Assembly (NCBI RefSeq): GCF_009866805.1
Contig: NZ_SIZW01000041.1
Coordinates: 186,001 to 250,000 of the forward strand
DNA from: Schauerella aestuarii
Lineage (GTDB): Bacteria; Pseudomonadota; Gammaproteobacteria; Burkholderiales; Burkholderiaceae_B
Reading direction: 5' to 3'
DNA length: 64,000 nt
In this document: positions 27,457 to 36,174 of the stretch, piece by piece
Layout of the letters: each line of letters begins with the position of its first letter
Position numbering within the stretch: the first letter of the stretch is position 1
Position numbers and translations under genes: made by a program
The notes under the pieces: model-generated
What the model saw: the letters and a program-made list of their open reading frames with translations, nothing else
The model's database searches: none
Told to the model about the DNA's origin: nothing

Positions 27457-28272
27457 ATGAAATTTCCAATGTCCCCTTTGAGTCTCTTCGCGGTGGTTGT
27501 TCGCCAGCGACAGCTGATTCTTCAAATGACACGACGCGAGATAACGATGCGTTATCAGGGATCGGTACTAGGGCTGGTCTGGTCCTTCTTCATACCGGTG
27601 CTGATGCTGGCTGTCTACACTTTCGTCTTCAGCGAAATTTTCAAGGCCCGATGGGGCGAGGGCGGCGACTCCAAAACGCAGTTTGCGCTGATCCTGTTTT
27701 CCGGGTTGCTGCTATTCAATTTCTTCGCTGAATGCATCAATAGGGCACCGTCTCTTATTCTGGGCAACGCGAATTTCGTCAAGAAAGTGATCTTTCCACT
27801 TGAAATTCTGCCGATGGTTGCGGTGGGCGCCGGCCTGTTCAACTTGCTGGTCAGTTTTATTGTCTGGCTACTCTTCTATTTCATCTTTTTCGGGCTTCCG
27901 CCGGTCACCATTCTGCTGTTCCCGGTCGTCGCGTTGCCGCTGGTGCTGCTTACTTTGGGCCTCTCATGGTTCCTGGCCGCACTCGGCGTTTTCTTGCGAG
28001 ATGTGGCGCAGATCACCACGGTCATTACGACGACGTTGATGTTTCTTACCCCGATTTTCTATCCTGCAACGGCAATTCCGGAGCGTTACCGTTTCCTGCT
28101 GCACCTCAATCCGCTGGCCGTGGTCGTGGAGCAGGCGCGCGGTGCAACAATTTTCGGAGTAGGTCCTGACGCGCTGTTGCTGGGTGCGTCCTATCTGGGA
28201 AGTATTGTGGTTTTCTGGCTGGGTCTGGCATTTTTTCAACGCACCCGGGGAGCATTCGCCGATGTCATGTGA
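27457..28272 (+). CDS. wzm: O-polysaccharide ABC exporter permease
   Basis: A 271-residue ABC-2 type permease with six hydrophobic segments. The cytoplasmic start LQMTRREITMRYQGSVLGLVWS contains the conserved family interface, in the form seen in Wzm, KpsM and TagG. It forms the membrane channel that moves lipid-linked polysaccharide across the inner membrane together with the ATPase encoded next. The two genes overlap by 11 bases. The start at 27457 is the best ATG; MSPLSLF three codons later is possible. Confidence 0.92.
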   Translation: MKFPMSPLSLFAVVVRQRQLILQMTRREITMRYQGSVLGLVWSFFIPVLMLAVYTFVFSEIFKARWGEGGDSKTQFALILFSGLLLFNFFAECINRAPSLILGNANFVKKVIFPLEILPMVAVGAGLFNLLVSFIVWLLFYFIFFGLPPVTILLFPVVALPLVLLTLGLSWFLAALGVFLRDVAQITTVITTTLMFLTPIFYPATAIPERYRFLLHLNPLAVVVEQARGATIFGVGPDALLLGASYLGSIVVFWLGLAFFQRTRGAFADVM

Positions 28273-29584
28273 TCTGGCCATTCGTGTTAACGGCGTCAGC
28301 AAGTGCTTCGAAATTTACGACAATCCGCGCGATCGCCTATTGCAGATGCTGTTCCGCAGCCGTCGTCAGTATTACCGCGAGTTCTGGGCCCTCCGCGATA
28401 TTTCCTTTGAAGTGCCTCGGGGCGAAACCGTAGGCATCGTGGGTCGCAATGGCTCGGGCAAGTCCACACTGTTGCAGATCATCTGTGGCACGCTTTCGCC
28501 CACTGCCGGCAGCGTGATGACAAACGGGCGCGTCGGCGCGCTCCTGGAGCTTGGTTCGGGATTCAACCCCGAGTTCACCGGGCGTGAAAACGTTTACATG
28601 AGTGGCGCCGTGCTGGGCCTGACACGCAAAGAACTGGACGAACGTTTCGACGATATTCTTTCGTTCGCCGATATTGGCGAGTTTATCGATCAGCCCGTCA
28701 AATCCTATTCGAGCGGGATGGTCGTGCGCCTGGCTTTTGCGGTGCAGTCTCAGGTTCAGCCCGACGTGTTGATCGTCGACGAAGCCCTGGCTGTAGGTGA
28801 CGCGCGTTTTCAGGCAAAGTGCTTCGATCGCCTGAAGCGGCTCAAGGATAATGGCACGAGCATTCTCCTCGTGACCCATTCCGGCGAACAGATCGTCAAT
28901 CATTGCTCCCGGGCCATTCTGCTGAACGCTGGATCGGTTGTGGTAGAGGGGAAACCCCGCACTGTCATGAACCGGTATATGGACCTGCTGTTTGGGCGGG
29001 AGCGTGCGCTCGAGAACGATAACGATAGCGTAGCGCTGTCGCCCGATACGTTGGCAGACCAGAACGCCACGTCCGACACCAAACTGGATTTCTCGTCGGA
29101 TGTGTATGCGACGCGATTTGGCTACAACGCCCACGAATACCGCTGGGGCGACGGTGCGGCGACCTTGTTGGATTTCATGCTGAAAGCCAACAACGAGGAA
29201 TTTCCGACTGTGATCCTGTCGGGTGCAAAGATGCATCTGTCGCTGGCGGTACGATTCAATATGCAGATCGTCCGCCCCATCCTGGGCATCGAGATTCGAA
29301 CGAAGGAAGGGGTGACGGTGGGCGGGACGAACTCGGAATTGGTGTATTGCGAGGAACTGTTTGCGCTCGGAGCCGCCGAAAGCACGGCGGTCGCAGCGGT
29401 TGATTTCGATCTCGACCTTGCCGCAGGCGACTATTTCATTTCGCTGGGCATTTCTTCGCGTCGGGGCGACGACATCATCCCGCACGACCGGCGCTACGAT
29501 TCGATCCATATGACAGTGTCGCCGACGCCGACGTTTTATGGCTTGGTCGACCTGAAGTTGGCCATGACGGCTGCAACGCGCTGA
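28262..29584 (+). CDS. wzt: O-polysaccharide ABC exporter ATPase with carbohydrate-binding tail
   Basis: A 440-residue protein. The nucleotide-binding domain (1-250) has Walker A GRNGSGKS (61-68), signature YSSGM (149-153) and Walker B VLIVDEA (169-175). A linker rich in Asp and Asn leads to a C-terminal beta-rich domain (about 290-440) that starts HEYRWGDG, the Wzt_C fold. In Wzt of E. coli O8/O9a that domain reads the terminal modification on the finished chain. Its presence here, next to a terminator-like gene, argues for termination-coupled export. The start lies inside the permease gene's end. Confidence 0.93.
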   Translation: MSCDLAIRVNGVSKCFEIYDNPRDRLLQMLFRSRRQYYREFWALRDISFEVPRGETVGIVGRNGSGKSTLLQIICGTLSPTAGSVMTNGRVGALLELGSGFNPEFTGRENVYMSGAVLGLTRKELDERFDDILSFADIGEFIDQPVKSYSSGMVVRLAFAVQSQVQPDVLIVDEALAVGDARFQAKCFDRLKRLKDNGTSILLVTHSGEQIVNHCSRAILLNAGSVVVEGKPRTVMNRYMDLLFGRERALENDNDSVALSPDTLADQNATSDTKLDFSSDVYATRFGYNAHEYRWGDGAATLLDFMLKANNEEFPTVILSGAKMHLSLAVRFNMQIVRPILGIEIRTKEGVTVGGTNSELVYCEELFALGAAESTAVAAVDFDLDLAAGDYFISLGISSRRGDDIIPHDRRYDSIHMTVSPTPTFYGLVDLKLAMTAATR

Positions 29585-29611
29585 TGCGCCGATCACCACC
29601 GGGCCTCCTGC

Positions 29612-29755
29612 ATGACTGGCGCAGGCACCGAGATTCAACCTGACGAGCTCGATGTAAAAATATTGATGCAGATCCCACGAGCAATTGTGTCGTTGCTTGA
29701 GTCAAAGCAGCGGCTGACCGGACAAGAAGATGATTTCAGATTTCAAGGATTTTGA
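29612..29755 (+). CDS. Possible 47-residue small protein between wzt and the terminator gene
   Basis: An ATG at 29612 opens 47 codons ending TGA at 29755, overlapping the next gene's start by 26 bases in another frame. The peptide has an acidic start (IQPDELDVKILMQ) and an amphipathic helix-like middle (IPRAIVSLLESKQRLTG). It fills a 145-base gap in an otherwise tightly packed operon, which is why it is listed. No ribosome site is obvious and no family is recognised, so it may be chance. Confidence 0.3.
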   Translation: MTGAGTEIQPDELDVKILMQIPRAIVSLLESKQRLTGQEDDFRFQGF

Positions 29756-31988
29756 GCGCGACGCGGTATCTGGCGTATGGCGTCACCGCAATGCTGCACC
29801 CTTCGACTATTCGGATGGTGACGTTCACGAGGAGTATGTTTATTCGGCCATCCGCGACGCCGGTGACGTATCGACCAGCTCTGCAGACCTGACCGACAAG
29901 ATCGTCGACTGGCCATCCATGTACCATTTGAGCCGACGCCGCGCGAATCTGCTGCGACCGGCTGCATCTTGGTTTGCGGGCAAGCGCGTGCTGGAAATTG
30001 GCAGCGGTTGCGGCGCCATCTCGCGTTTCCTGGGTGAATCGGGAGCCCATGTCGTTGGCCTGGAGGGAAGCTTCCGACGCGCGAGAATTGCGCGTGAGCG
30101 CTGCCGCGATCTCGACAATGTCGAGATCTTGTGTGGCACCAGTGACGATGCGGAGAACCTGGGTCAGTTTGACGCGGTCCTGCTGATCGGCGTGTTGGAA
30201 TACGCTCGCAAGTATCTTGGACCGGAGGGTACGCAACGACTTCTGGCAACCTGTCGTGCGCGCGCAGCCGAGTCCGGCGTGCTCGTGGTTGCCATCGAAA
30301 ACCAGCTCGGACTGAAGTACCTCTCGGGCGAGGTCGAAGACCATCTAAGCATCGCGATGTTCGGTGTCGAAGACCGCTACAGTGCTGAAGGAGTAACCAC
30401 CTTCGGTCGGCGGGCACTTGGGAAGTTGCTGGCTGATGCCGGCTTCGAACACCAGGATTGGTGGTATCCATTTCCAGACTACAAAATGCCGATTTCGGTG
30501 CTTAACGACGCGGCGATGTCCGGCGAGGTGCAAGGCGACCTGTCGCCACTCATAACGGAAACACTTGCCCTCGACCCCCAGCGCACCTACAAGGAAGTTT
30601 TTTCACCGGAACGCGCTTGGTTGCCCGTGTTTCGAAATGGATTGGGTGGTGATCTCGCCAATTCGTTTCTTGTATTTTCATCGGCCATGCCACAGCAGGT
30701 TGTTCCGACGTCATCGGTTGCCTACCATTACTCGGCAGAGCGCCGCCGCGAGTACGCCAAACAGGTCCGCATCGATGCCGACGCTGGAGGCGCGCTCAAG
30801 GTGGTTCGGTCGAAGATTTTCCCTGAAAGCGTTCCGGTTTCGAGCACTGCGGTAATGTCGATCGAGGATGATCCCCGGTTCTCCGGTGGCAGTCACTGGC
30901 AGCAGCGGCTCAGCATGATCATGGCGACCGAGGGCTGGTCGATTGAGGATTTCGAGGGCTGGTTCGACGTGTGGTTCAAGGCAATCGTGGACCGCGTCGA
31001 TGTGAGCTCCGAGCGAATTGATGAAGCGTTTCTCGGTACCGAGATTTCTTCCAAATTCATCGATGCGACGCCGCGCAATCTGCTGGTGCAGGATGACACG
31101 GCAGTTCAATTCATCGATTTGGAATGGCGACTGGATCATCCTATCGAGTTGGGATATTTGCTCTTTCGTGGTGTGTATGTCTCGCTGGGCAGCCTTGGTG
31201 CTGTAGCCGTACCCAAAGCCGACACACCAATGAGGTTTGCGGAGTTTTTCGAGGCAGCCATGAGCTCCCGCGGTGTCGTCATTAACCCCGAAACGCTTGA
31301 ACGATACATGCGCAAGGAGATGTCGTTTGCAAGTCTGACCAGCGGAAAGTCCGTGGACTTCAATGTCATGGTGAACGCCAGGCTGCATGTGCGACCGCCT
31401 TTTCTCGAGGAACTCACGCGCGCACGTGATCGACTGGCTTCGCTCGAAGCCGACGTGGGCTATCTGAAGCAGGTCAATGTCGAGAAAGATGACCAGATGC
31501 AAGCCGTCAATGGGGAACTATTGATAGCTCGAGATCAGATGAATTCGCTCGTGGCCGACGTTGCCTTCATGAAGCGCGCGAATCTTGAAAAAGATGTGGA
31601 ACTTGAGCGCGTGAGCGGCGAGCTGATGGTGTCACGCGATCAATTGTCTTCTTCGGTCGCCGATGTGGCATTCCTGAAGCGCCTGATTGCCGAGAAGGAC
31701 CTGGAAATCGATCGCCTGATGCACTCCATCCCCGTCGAATCTGGGCGGCGAGAAGATGCCGTCAATGACGCAGCTGTGGAATTGATGAGCGCACATGGCC
31801 TGGCCAGCGAAGAGCTTGCTGAAATCAAGGCTTCCAGGGCCTACGCATTGGAGCAAGCCAGCAGAAGCCCACGATCGTTGAAAACGACGGCGAGCATGAT
31901 CAGCCTGGCCGCATCCATCATTTTGCCGGATGCGCTCAAAACCCCGATTCGGCGCATGCGTCAAGGCAGTAAGAAAGGCCCGAAATGA
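29730..31988 (+). CDS. WbdD-like O-polysaccharide chain terminator: methyltransferase, kinase-like, coiled coil
   Basis: A 752-residue protein. Residues 60-290 are a class I SAM methyltransferase with motif I VLEIGSGCGAI (87-97) and an acidic LEGSF after the next strand. Residues about 330-540 are kinase-like: DATPRN (445-450) followed by FIDLEW (461-466) resembles the catalytic loop and metal aspartate of APH/choline-kinase-like enzymes. Residues 566-670 form a coiled coil of three 35-residue repeats. A basic, hydrophobic tail (about 715-752) could touch the membrane. The order matches WbdD of E. coli O8/O9a, which caps the chain with phosphate and methyl and sets its length. The position after wzm-wzt fits. 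The target sugar and the kinase activity are inferences. Confidence 0.75.
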   Translation: MISDFKDFERDAVSGVWRHRNAAPFDYSDGDVHEEYVYSAIRDAGDVSTSSADLTDKIVDWPSMYHLSRRRANLLRPAASWFAGKRVLEIGSGCGAISRFLGESGAHVVGLEGSFRRARIARERCRDLDNVEILCGTSDDAENLGQFDAVLLIGVLEYARKYLGPEGTQRLLATCRARAAESGVLVVAIENQLGLKYLSGEVEDHLSIAMFGVEDRYSAEGVTTFGRRALGKLLADAGFEHQDWWYPFPDYKMPISVLNDAAMSGEVQGDLSPLITETLALDPQRTYKEVFSPERAWLPVFRNGLGGDLANSFLVFSSAMPQQVVPTSSVAYHYSAERRREYAKQVRIDADAGGALKVVRSKIFPESVPVSSTAVMSIEDDPRFSGGSHWQQRLSMIMATEGWSIEDFEGWFDVWFKAIVDRVDVSSERIDEAFLGTEISSKFIDATPRNLLVQDDTAVQFIDLEWRLDHPIELGYLLFRGVYVSLGSLGAVAVPKADTPMRFAEFFEAAMSSRGVVINPETLERYMRKEMSFASLTSGKSVDFNVMVNARLHVRPPFLEELTRARDRLASLEADVGYLKQVNVEKDDQMQAVNGELLIARDQMNSLVADVAFMKRANLEKDVELERVSGELMVSRDQLSSSVADVAFLKRLIAEKDLEIDRLMHSIPVESGRREDAVNDAAVELMSAHGLASEELAEIKASRAYALEQASRSPRSLKTTASMISLAASIILPDALKTPIRRMRQGSKKGPK
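31425..31739 (+). repeat. Three 105-base in-frame repeats encoding a 35-residue coiled-coil unit
   Basis: Units at 31425-31529, 31530-31634 and 31635-31739 each encode 35 residues, exactly five heptads, with no gap. Conserved positions are R-D-x-[LM] at 1-4, A-D-V at 9-11, [LM]-K at 14-15 and E-K-D at 20-22. Units 1 and 2 also share G-E-L at 30-32; unit 3 diverges at its end. DNA identity is moderate, so the duplication is old enough to have diverged but selection kept the heptad register. Confidence 0.9.
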
Positions 31989-32007
31989 ACGTTAGCAGGA
32001 CATTCGC

Positions 32008-33393
32008 ATGAGCATGGATGATCAGCACGGGAGCATTTCGCCCCTGGAGCGTTATACGCCTGGAGCCGCGTTCAGGGTGAGGCGCAACATTGCGAAGGAC
32101 ACCATACTCAATGCACTACCGCCCTCCCGCAAGCGGGAGGGCACGTACAAGATTTCGCACGCGCTTCCGGTTACCGCTCAAGTCGTGATCGATGCAGTAA
32201 AGGCAGCTGCGTTGAATCCGGCGCGCGCATTCGTCCTGTCGGTCAGCCACGATGACTTCATGTCGACATGCGGCGGCGTGCAAAACTGCATCGGTGACGA
32301 ACAGGTTGCATTGGCGAGGGCAGGTGTGCCATATCTCTCCATCTGTCCGAATGTGCCGTTGCTCGCGCTAAGCCAGAACACTGACGTGACGACGTTCGAG
32401 GTGTTGGTAGCCGTCGATGGTCAGCGGGTCGGAATGCTTTACCTCTCTGATCTGATCAATGTCGTACGTATGCTGTCAGGCGAAGGTTTTCGTGGGCAGG
32501 CCGTGGTGCATCACATGCTGGGATATGCCCCTGAGCATCTGGTGCATCTCGTCAGCGAATGCTTGCTGGGTCGTCCCTATCTGTGGATACACGATGCGTT
32601 CACCATTTGCCCAAGCATTCATCTCCTGCGTAACGAGATGACGTTCTGCGGCGCACCGAAAGCGACGTCCATGGCATGCAATGTGTGCAATTCGGGTGCG
32701 GAACGCGTCACGCACGAAAAGCGCATCGCAGCACTCTTTTCGGCTTTGCATCCTATTGTGGTCGCGCCCTCACGCACAATGGCCGATTTCTGGAAGCGAG
32801 CGACGCACTATCCGCATGCAGACGTTCTGGTGGAACCGCCAGCAACGCTTCAATTCATCAAGGATCTCGATGGCATTGAAGATGGGCCGATAAGGATTGC
32901 GTTTCTCGGCGTTCCTGCCATTCACAAGGGCTGGCATGTGTTCGAATCTCTCGCGCGTTGGTATGCCAACGATTCGCGCTATGCATTTGTACATGTCGGG
33001 TTTTCCGATGGAGTGATTCCGGGTACGCAGTTCCAGCACGTCAACGTCACCCGTGAAAACCGCGCGGCGATGATCGATGCACTTGTGAGCCTCGATGTGC
33101 ACGTAACCATCAACTGGTCATTATGTTTCGAGAGCTTCTCATTCACCACGCATGAATCATTCGCTGCCGGCGCTTACGTGATCGCGCGGGCCGGGGCGGG
33201 TCATGTGGCCACGCTGCTTCGCTCAGACTATGCCGATCGTGGACTCGAGCTCGATTCTGAAGTCCAGCTCCAGGCGCTTCTTGCCGGCGATGGCTTGGTT
33301 GAGCGTGTCCGGCAGGCGAAACGTAGCCGTGGGGTGATGACGCCGGGATCGGGAGTCAGCGCCCGCATCATTGAGGAGCTGTCCCATGCGTGA
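32008..33393 (+). CDS. GT4-like (GT-B) glycosyltransferase
   Basis: A 461-residue protein. The C-terminal half has the retaining GT-B signature E-x7-E at Glu375 and Glu383 (ESFSFTTHE), followed by AGAYVIARAGAG. IRIAFLGVPAIHKGWHVF marks the start of the second Rossmann domain. The N-terminal half contains a Cys cluster (FCGAPKATSMACNVCNSG) that might bind zinc. It lies 19 bases after the terminator gene and overlaps the next glycosyltransferase by eight bases. The donor sugar is unknown. Confidence 0.8.
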   Translation: MSMDDQHGSISPLERYTPGAAFRVRRNIAKDTILNALPPSRKREGTYKISHALPVTAQVVIDAVKAAALNPARAFVLSVSHDDFMSTCGGVQNCIGDEQVALARAGVPYLSICPNVPLLALSQNTDVTTFEVLVAVDGQRVGMLYLSDLINVVRMLSGEGFRGQAVVHHMLGYAPEHLVHLVSECLLGRPYLWIHDAFTICPSIHLLRNEMTFCGAPKATSMACNVCNSGAERVTHEKRIAALFSALHPIVVAPSRTMADFWKRATHYPHADVLVEPPATLQFIKDLDGIEDGPIRIAFLGVPAIHKGWHVFESLARWYANDSRYAFVHVGFSDGVIPGTQFQHVNVTRENRAAMIDALVSLDVHVTINWSLCFESFSFTTHESFAAGAYVIARAGAGHVATLLRSDYADRGLELDSEVQLQALLAGDGLVERVRQAKRSRGVMTPGSGVSARIIEELSHA

Positions 33394-34414
33394 GATCGCC
33401 TGCTATACGAGCGCCACATTCAGCTACCTCGACCGAGCCCGGGTCTGGGCCGAAAGTGTGCGTCGATTCCATCCCGAGTGGGAGATCGTGCTGCTGCTCT
33501 CCGACGAGGCGCCCGCTGGATTCAAGTTCGATCCTGATCAGGAGGCTTTCGACCGGATCGTGCACATCTCCGAGCTGGGTATTGAAGATTGGCGCCGTTG
33601 GATGTTCGGTCACGACATCGTTGAGCTTTGCACGGCGGTAAAAGGCACCATGATGGACCGGTTGCTGACCGAGGGCTACCAGCGGGTGGTCTATCTCGAT
33701 CCTGACATTGCACTCTTCGCGCCGTTGGACGAGATGTTGGACATGCTGGAGCGGCATTCAGTGGTGTTGACGCCTCATGTTACGCGCGCTGCCACGTTGA
33801 TGCATGACATCATCGACAATGAAATCAGTTCTCTGCAGCATGGCGTCTACAACCTGGGTTTTGTGGCGGTCAACAACACATCGGCGGGGCGCGAATATGG
33901 TGCCTGGTGGCGAGACCGGCTGATGCATTTTTGTCACGACGACGTTCCGAACGGTCTTTTCACCGATCAACGCTGGTGCGACCTGGTTCCGGCGTTGTTC
34001 GACAATGTTGGTATTCTGCGGCACTCGGGTTATAACGTCGCCTCGTGGAATCTGGGCCATCGCCCTGTTACCGTCACGAAGGAGGGGGATATATTCGCCG
34101 GAGACGATCCGCTGCGATTCTTCCATTTCACGAAGGTCAACACCGTTGGCGAAAACATGCTGGAACGGTATTCCTATGGGCGAACCGACGTGTTCGAGTT
34201 GTTACGTTGGTACCGTGAACGTCTGAAATTTCATCTGGCGGATGGCTTGCCAACGGGATGGTGGGCCTACGGCACATTTGCTGATGGCACCCCCATAAAC
34301 AAGAGTCGTCGGTTGATTTGGCGCAATCGAAGCGACGCTCGGGAATTATTCCAGGATCCTTATGCGTGCGGGCCCGGCTCTTTCAAGGAGTGGTGCGATG
34401 AACACGGTTTCTGA
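33386..34414 (+). CDS. GT-A glycosyltransferase, GT8-like (first of two paralogues)
   Basis: A 342-residue cytoplasmic enzyme. YLDPDIALF carries the metal-binding Asp105-x-Asp107. NEISSLQHGVYNLGFVAV and GLFTDQRWCDL are further conserved blocks shared with the protein encoded at 34957. The start at 33386 overlaps the previous gene; five extra codons upstream are unlikely. It is followed after an overlap by a small coiled-coil protein. Role: one sugar of the repeat unit, a side group or the adaptor; which one cannot be told. Confidence 0.8.
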   Translation: MREIACYTSATFSYLDRARVWAESVRRFHPEWEIVLLLSDEAPAGFKFDPDQEAFDRIVHISELGIEDWRRWMFGHDIVELCTAVKGTMMDRLLTEGYQRVVYLDPDIALFAPLDEMLDMLERHSVVLTPHVTRAATLMHDIIDNEISSLQHGVYNLGFVAVNNTSAGREYGAWWRDRLMHFCHDDVPNGLFTDQRWCDLVPALFDNVGILRHSGYNVASWNLGHRPVTVTKEGDIFAGDDPLRFFHFTKVNTVGENMLERYSYGRTDVFELLRWYRERLKFHLADGLPTGWWAYGTFADGTPINKSRRLIWRNRSDARELFQDPYACGPGSFKEWCDEHGF

Positions 34415-34877
34415 GGAATCCACGCACATGAAACACACCGATGACCCTTTGGCGACTTCCAAATCCTCAGCGGATATGACATCTGAAAATCGACGTGCTT
34501 CCCTTCTTGAAGCACAGCCGGCACATCCTGGCGACGTACCTCTTAACCTGGATTTTCCGGGCGGGACGTCGCAACCCGTTGATAGTGCGCGGGCGCAGAT
34601 GGCGGCATTGGCTGCCGAGCTTCGCGCGCACGAAATCATGCTCTTTACAGAGCGCGAGCGGTATCGCGATGCGCTTGAAGCGTTGCGTTGCGAGATCGAG
34701 GGTCTTCGCCAGGAGCGGGTCGCGATGGAGCAGCAGCAGGCGGCGCTGCGACACCAGGTCGCAGCACTTTACAGCTCCATGTCGTGGCGAATGACCATGC
34801 CGGTTCGAATGACCATACGTCTGTTGAAGGGCGACTGGCGCGAGATCAAACGGATTATGGCTGCGAAATTCAAGTGA
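34398..34877 (+). CDS. Small coiled-coil protein ending in an SxSWRxTxPxR motif
   Basis: A 159-residue protein. The first 60 residues look disordered. Residues 64-124 form a strong heptad pattern rich in Ala, Leu, Glu, Arg and Gln. Residues 127-137 read S-M-S-W-R-M-T-M-P-V-R, followed by a basic amphipathic end. The same motif occurs at 152-162 of the tandem GT2 protein encoded at 24969. AAGGAG at 34385-34390 fixes the start at 34398. Lying between two glycosyltransferase paralogues, it may tether or organise them at the membrane. No enzyme domain is seen. Confidence 0.65.
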   Translation: MNTVSEESTHMKHTDDPLATSKSSADMTSENRRASLLEAQPAHPGDVPLNLDFPGGTSQPVDSARAQMAALAAELRAHEIMLFTERERYRDALEALRCEIEGLRQERVAMEQQQAALRHQVAALYSSMSWRMTMPVRMTIRLLKGDWREIKRIMAAKFK

Positions 34878-34956
34878 GCTGATTCGCCCCGCGACGTCGA
34901 TACCTTCGGCCGGGCTGCGTACTTCACTCCCATACCAACTACCTACAGCAAACAAC

Positions 34957-36081
34957 ATGACGGCCAAAACACTCGTTTTCACCAGTGCAGCATTGAACTA
35001 CATTCCGAAAGTCCGGATGCTGTTCAATTCCTTGCGGGAATTTCATCCCGAGATCGAGTTGCATCTTGCGCTGTCAGATCTCCTGCCGTCTGATGTCGAC
35101 CTTTCCGGTGAGCCATTTGACGAGGTGCACCCCATCGACACGTTGGGTATCGATCAATGGCGTCCCTGGGCTTTCTGCCACAACATTGTTGAACTTTCGA
35201 CGGCGATCAAACCGTTCGTGCTGCAAAAGCTATTGGCACGACCCGATGTTGCTCGCGTCATCTACTTCGATCCCGATATGGTGTTGTTCTCTCGTCTGGA
35301 CGACATGCTCGACCGACTGGTCGAAGGCGATGCGGACGTTGTGCTCACACCTCATCAAACGGATCCCGATTCGTCGTTGCGCGCCGTGATGGACAACGAG
35401 ATCAGCAGCCTGAAACACGGCATTTATAACTTAGGCTTTGTTGGGGTACGTACGGCTGACGAAGGGAAACGTTTTGCCAAGTGGTGGGGCGACCGTATTT
35501 ACCACTTCTGCCGAGCAGATATTCCCAATGGCCTGTTCACCGATCAGCGCTGGGTCGACTTGGCCCCTGCCTTTTTCGATGGTGTGCGCATCTTGCGGTC
35601 GCCGCGTTACAACGTCGCGACCTGGAACCTCACAACCCGTTTGGTGACGGGCAATATGAACGATGGCTTCCTGGTCAACGGTCAGCCATTGGGGTTCTAC
35701 CACTTTACGGGGTTCGACAGCGGTGCTCATCACACCATGGCGCAGGTAAATGCCGGCCCCGAGAGCGATATTCATCTACTTGTGGACTGGTACAAACGCG
35801 AGACGGCTGCGTTGGTAGACGATCCGCTGAGCAACCAGACATGGGCGTTCGGCCAGTATTCCAACGGTCAGCGCATCAAGCCGATCGAACGCGTCATCTA
35901 CCGCGAACGCGTTGATCTTCAGCGAGCATTCCCCAAACCGTTCGACGCAGACGGTGGTTATTTGCAGTGGTTGACACATCAGGCGCCCATCGAATACCCG
36001 GGGGTGGGAACCGGTGAGCCGGACGCTGCTCTGGATGTGTTGAAGGCTCAGTTGTCCGTGGGCTTCCAGGGCGCGGCTTGA
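34957..36081 (+). CDS. GT-A glycosyltransferase, GT8-like (second paralogue)
   Basis: A 374-residue paralogue of the protein encoded at 33386. YFDPDMVLF puts Asp105-x-Asp107 at the same residue numbers. The blocks NEISSLKHGIYNLGFVGV and GLFTDQRWVDLAP are nearly identical to the first copy, while the N- and C-terminal parts have diverged. The last 35 residues have no counterpart in the first copy. The pair arose by duplication and probably has different acceptors. Confidence 0.8.
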   Translation: MTAKTLVFTSAALNYIPKVRMLFNSLREFHPEIELHLALSDLLPSDVDLSGEPFDEVHPIDTLGIDQWRPWAFCHNIVELSTAIKPFVLQKLLARPDVARVIYFDPDMVLFSRLDDMLDRLVEGDADVVLTPHQTDPDSSLRAVMDNEISSLKHGIYNLGFVGVRTADEGKRFAKWWGDRIYHFCRADIPNGLFTDQRWVDLAPAFFDGVRILRSPRYNVATWNLTTRLVTGNMNDGFLVNGQPLGFYHFTGFDSGAHHTMAQVNAGPESDIHLLVDWYKRETAALVDDPLSNQTWAFGQYSNGQRIKPIERVIYRERVDLQRAFPKPFDADGGYLQWLTHQAPIEYPGVGTGEPDAALDVLKAQLSVGFQGAA

Positions 36082-36174
36082 AGCTTGTGCGCGTGACGGC
36101 GCCGTTGCCAAACGGGCGCTGATATCCAGTTTTGCAGCCATTAGATCGACGGTTAGTCAAAAAGCGAGTGGGAA

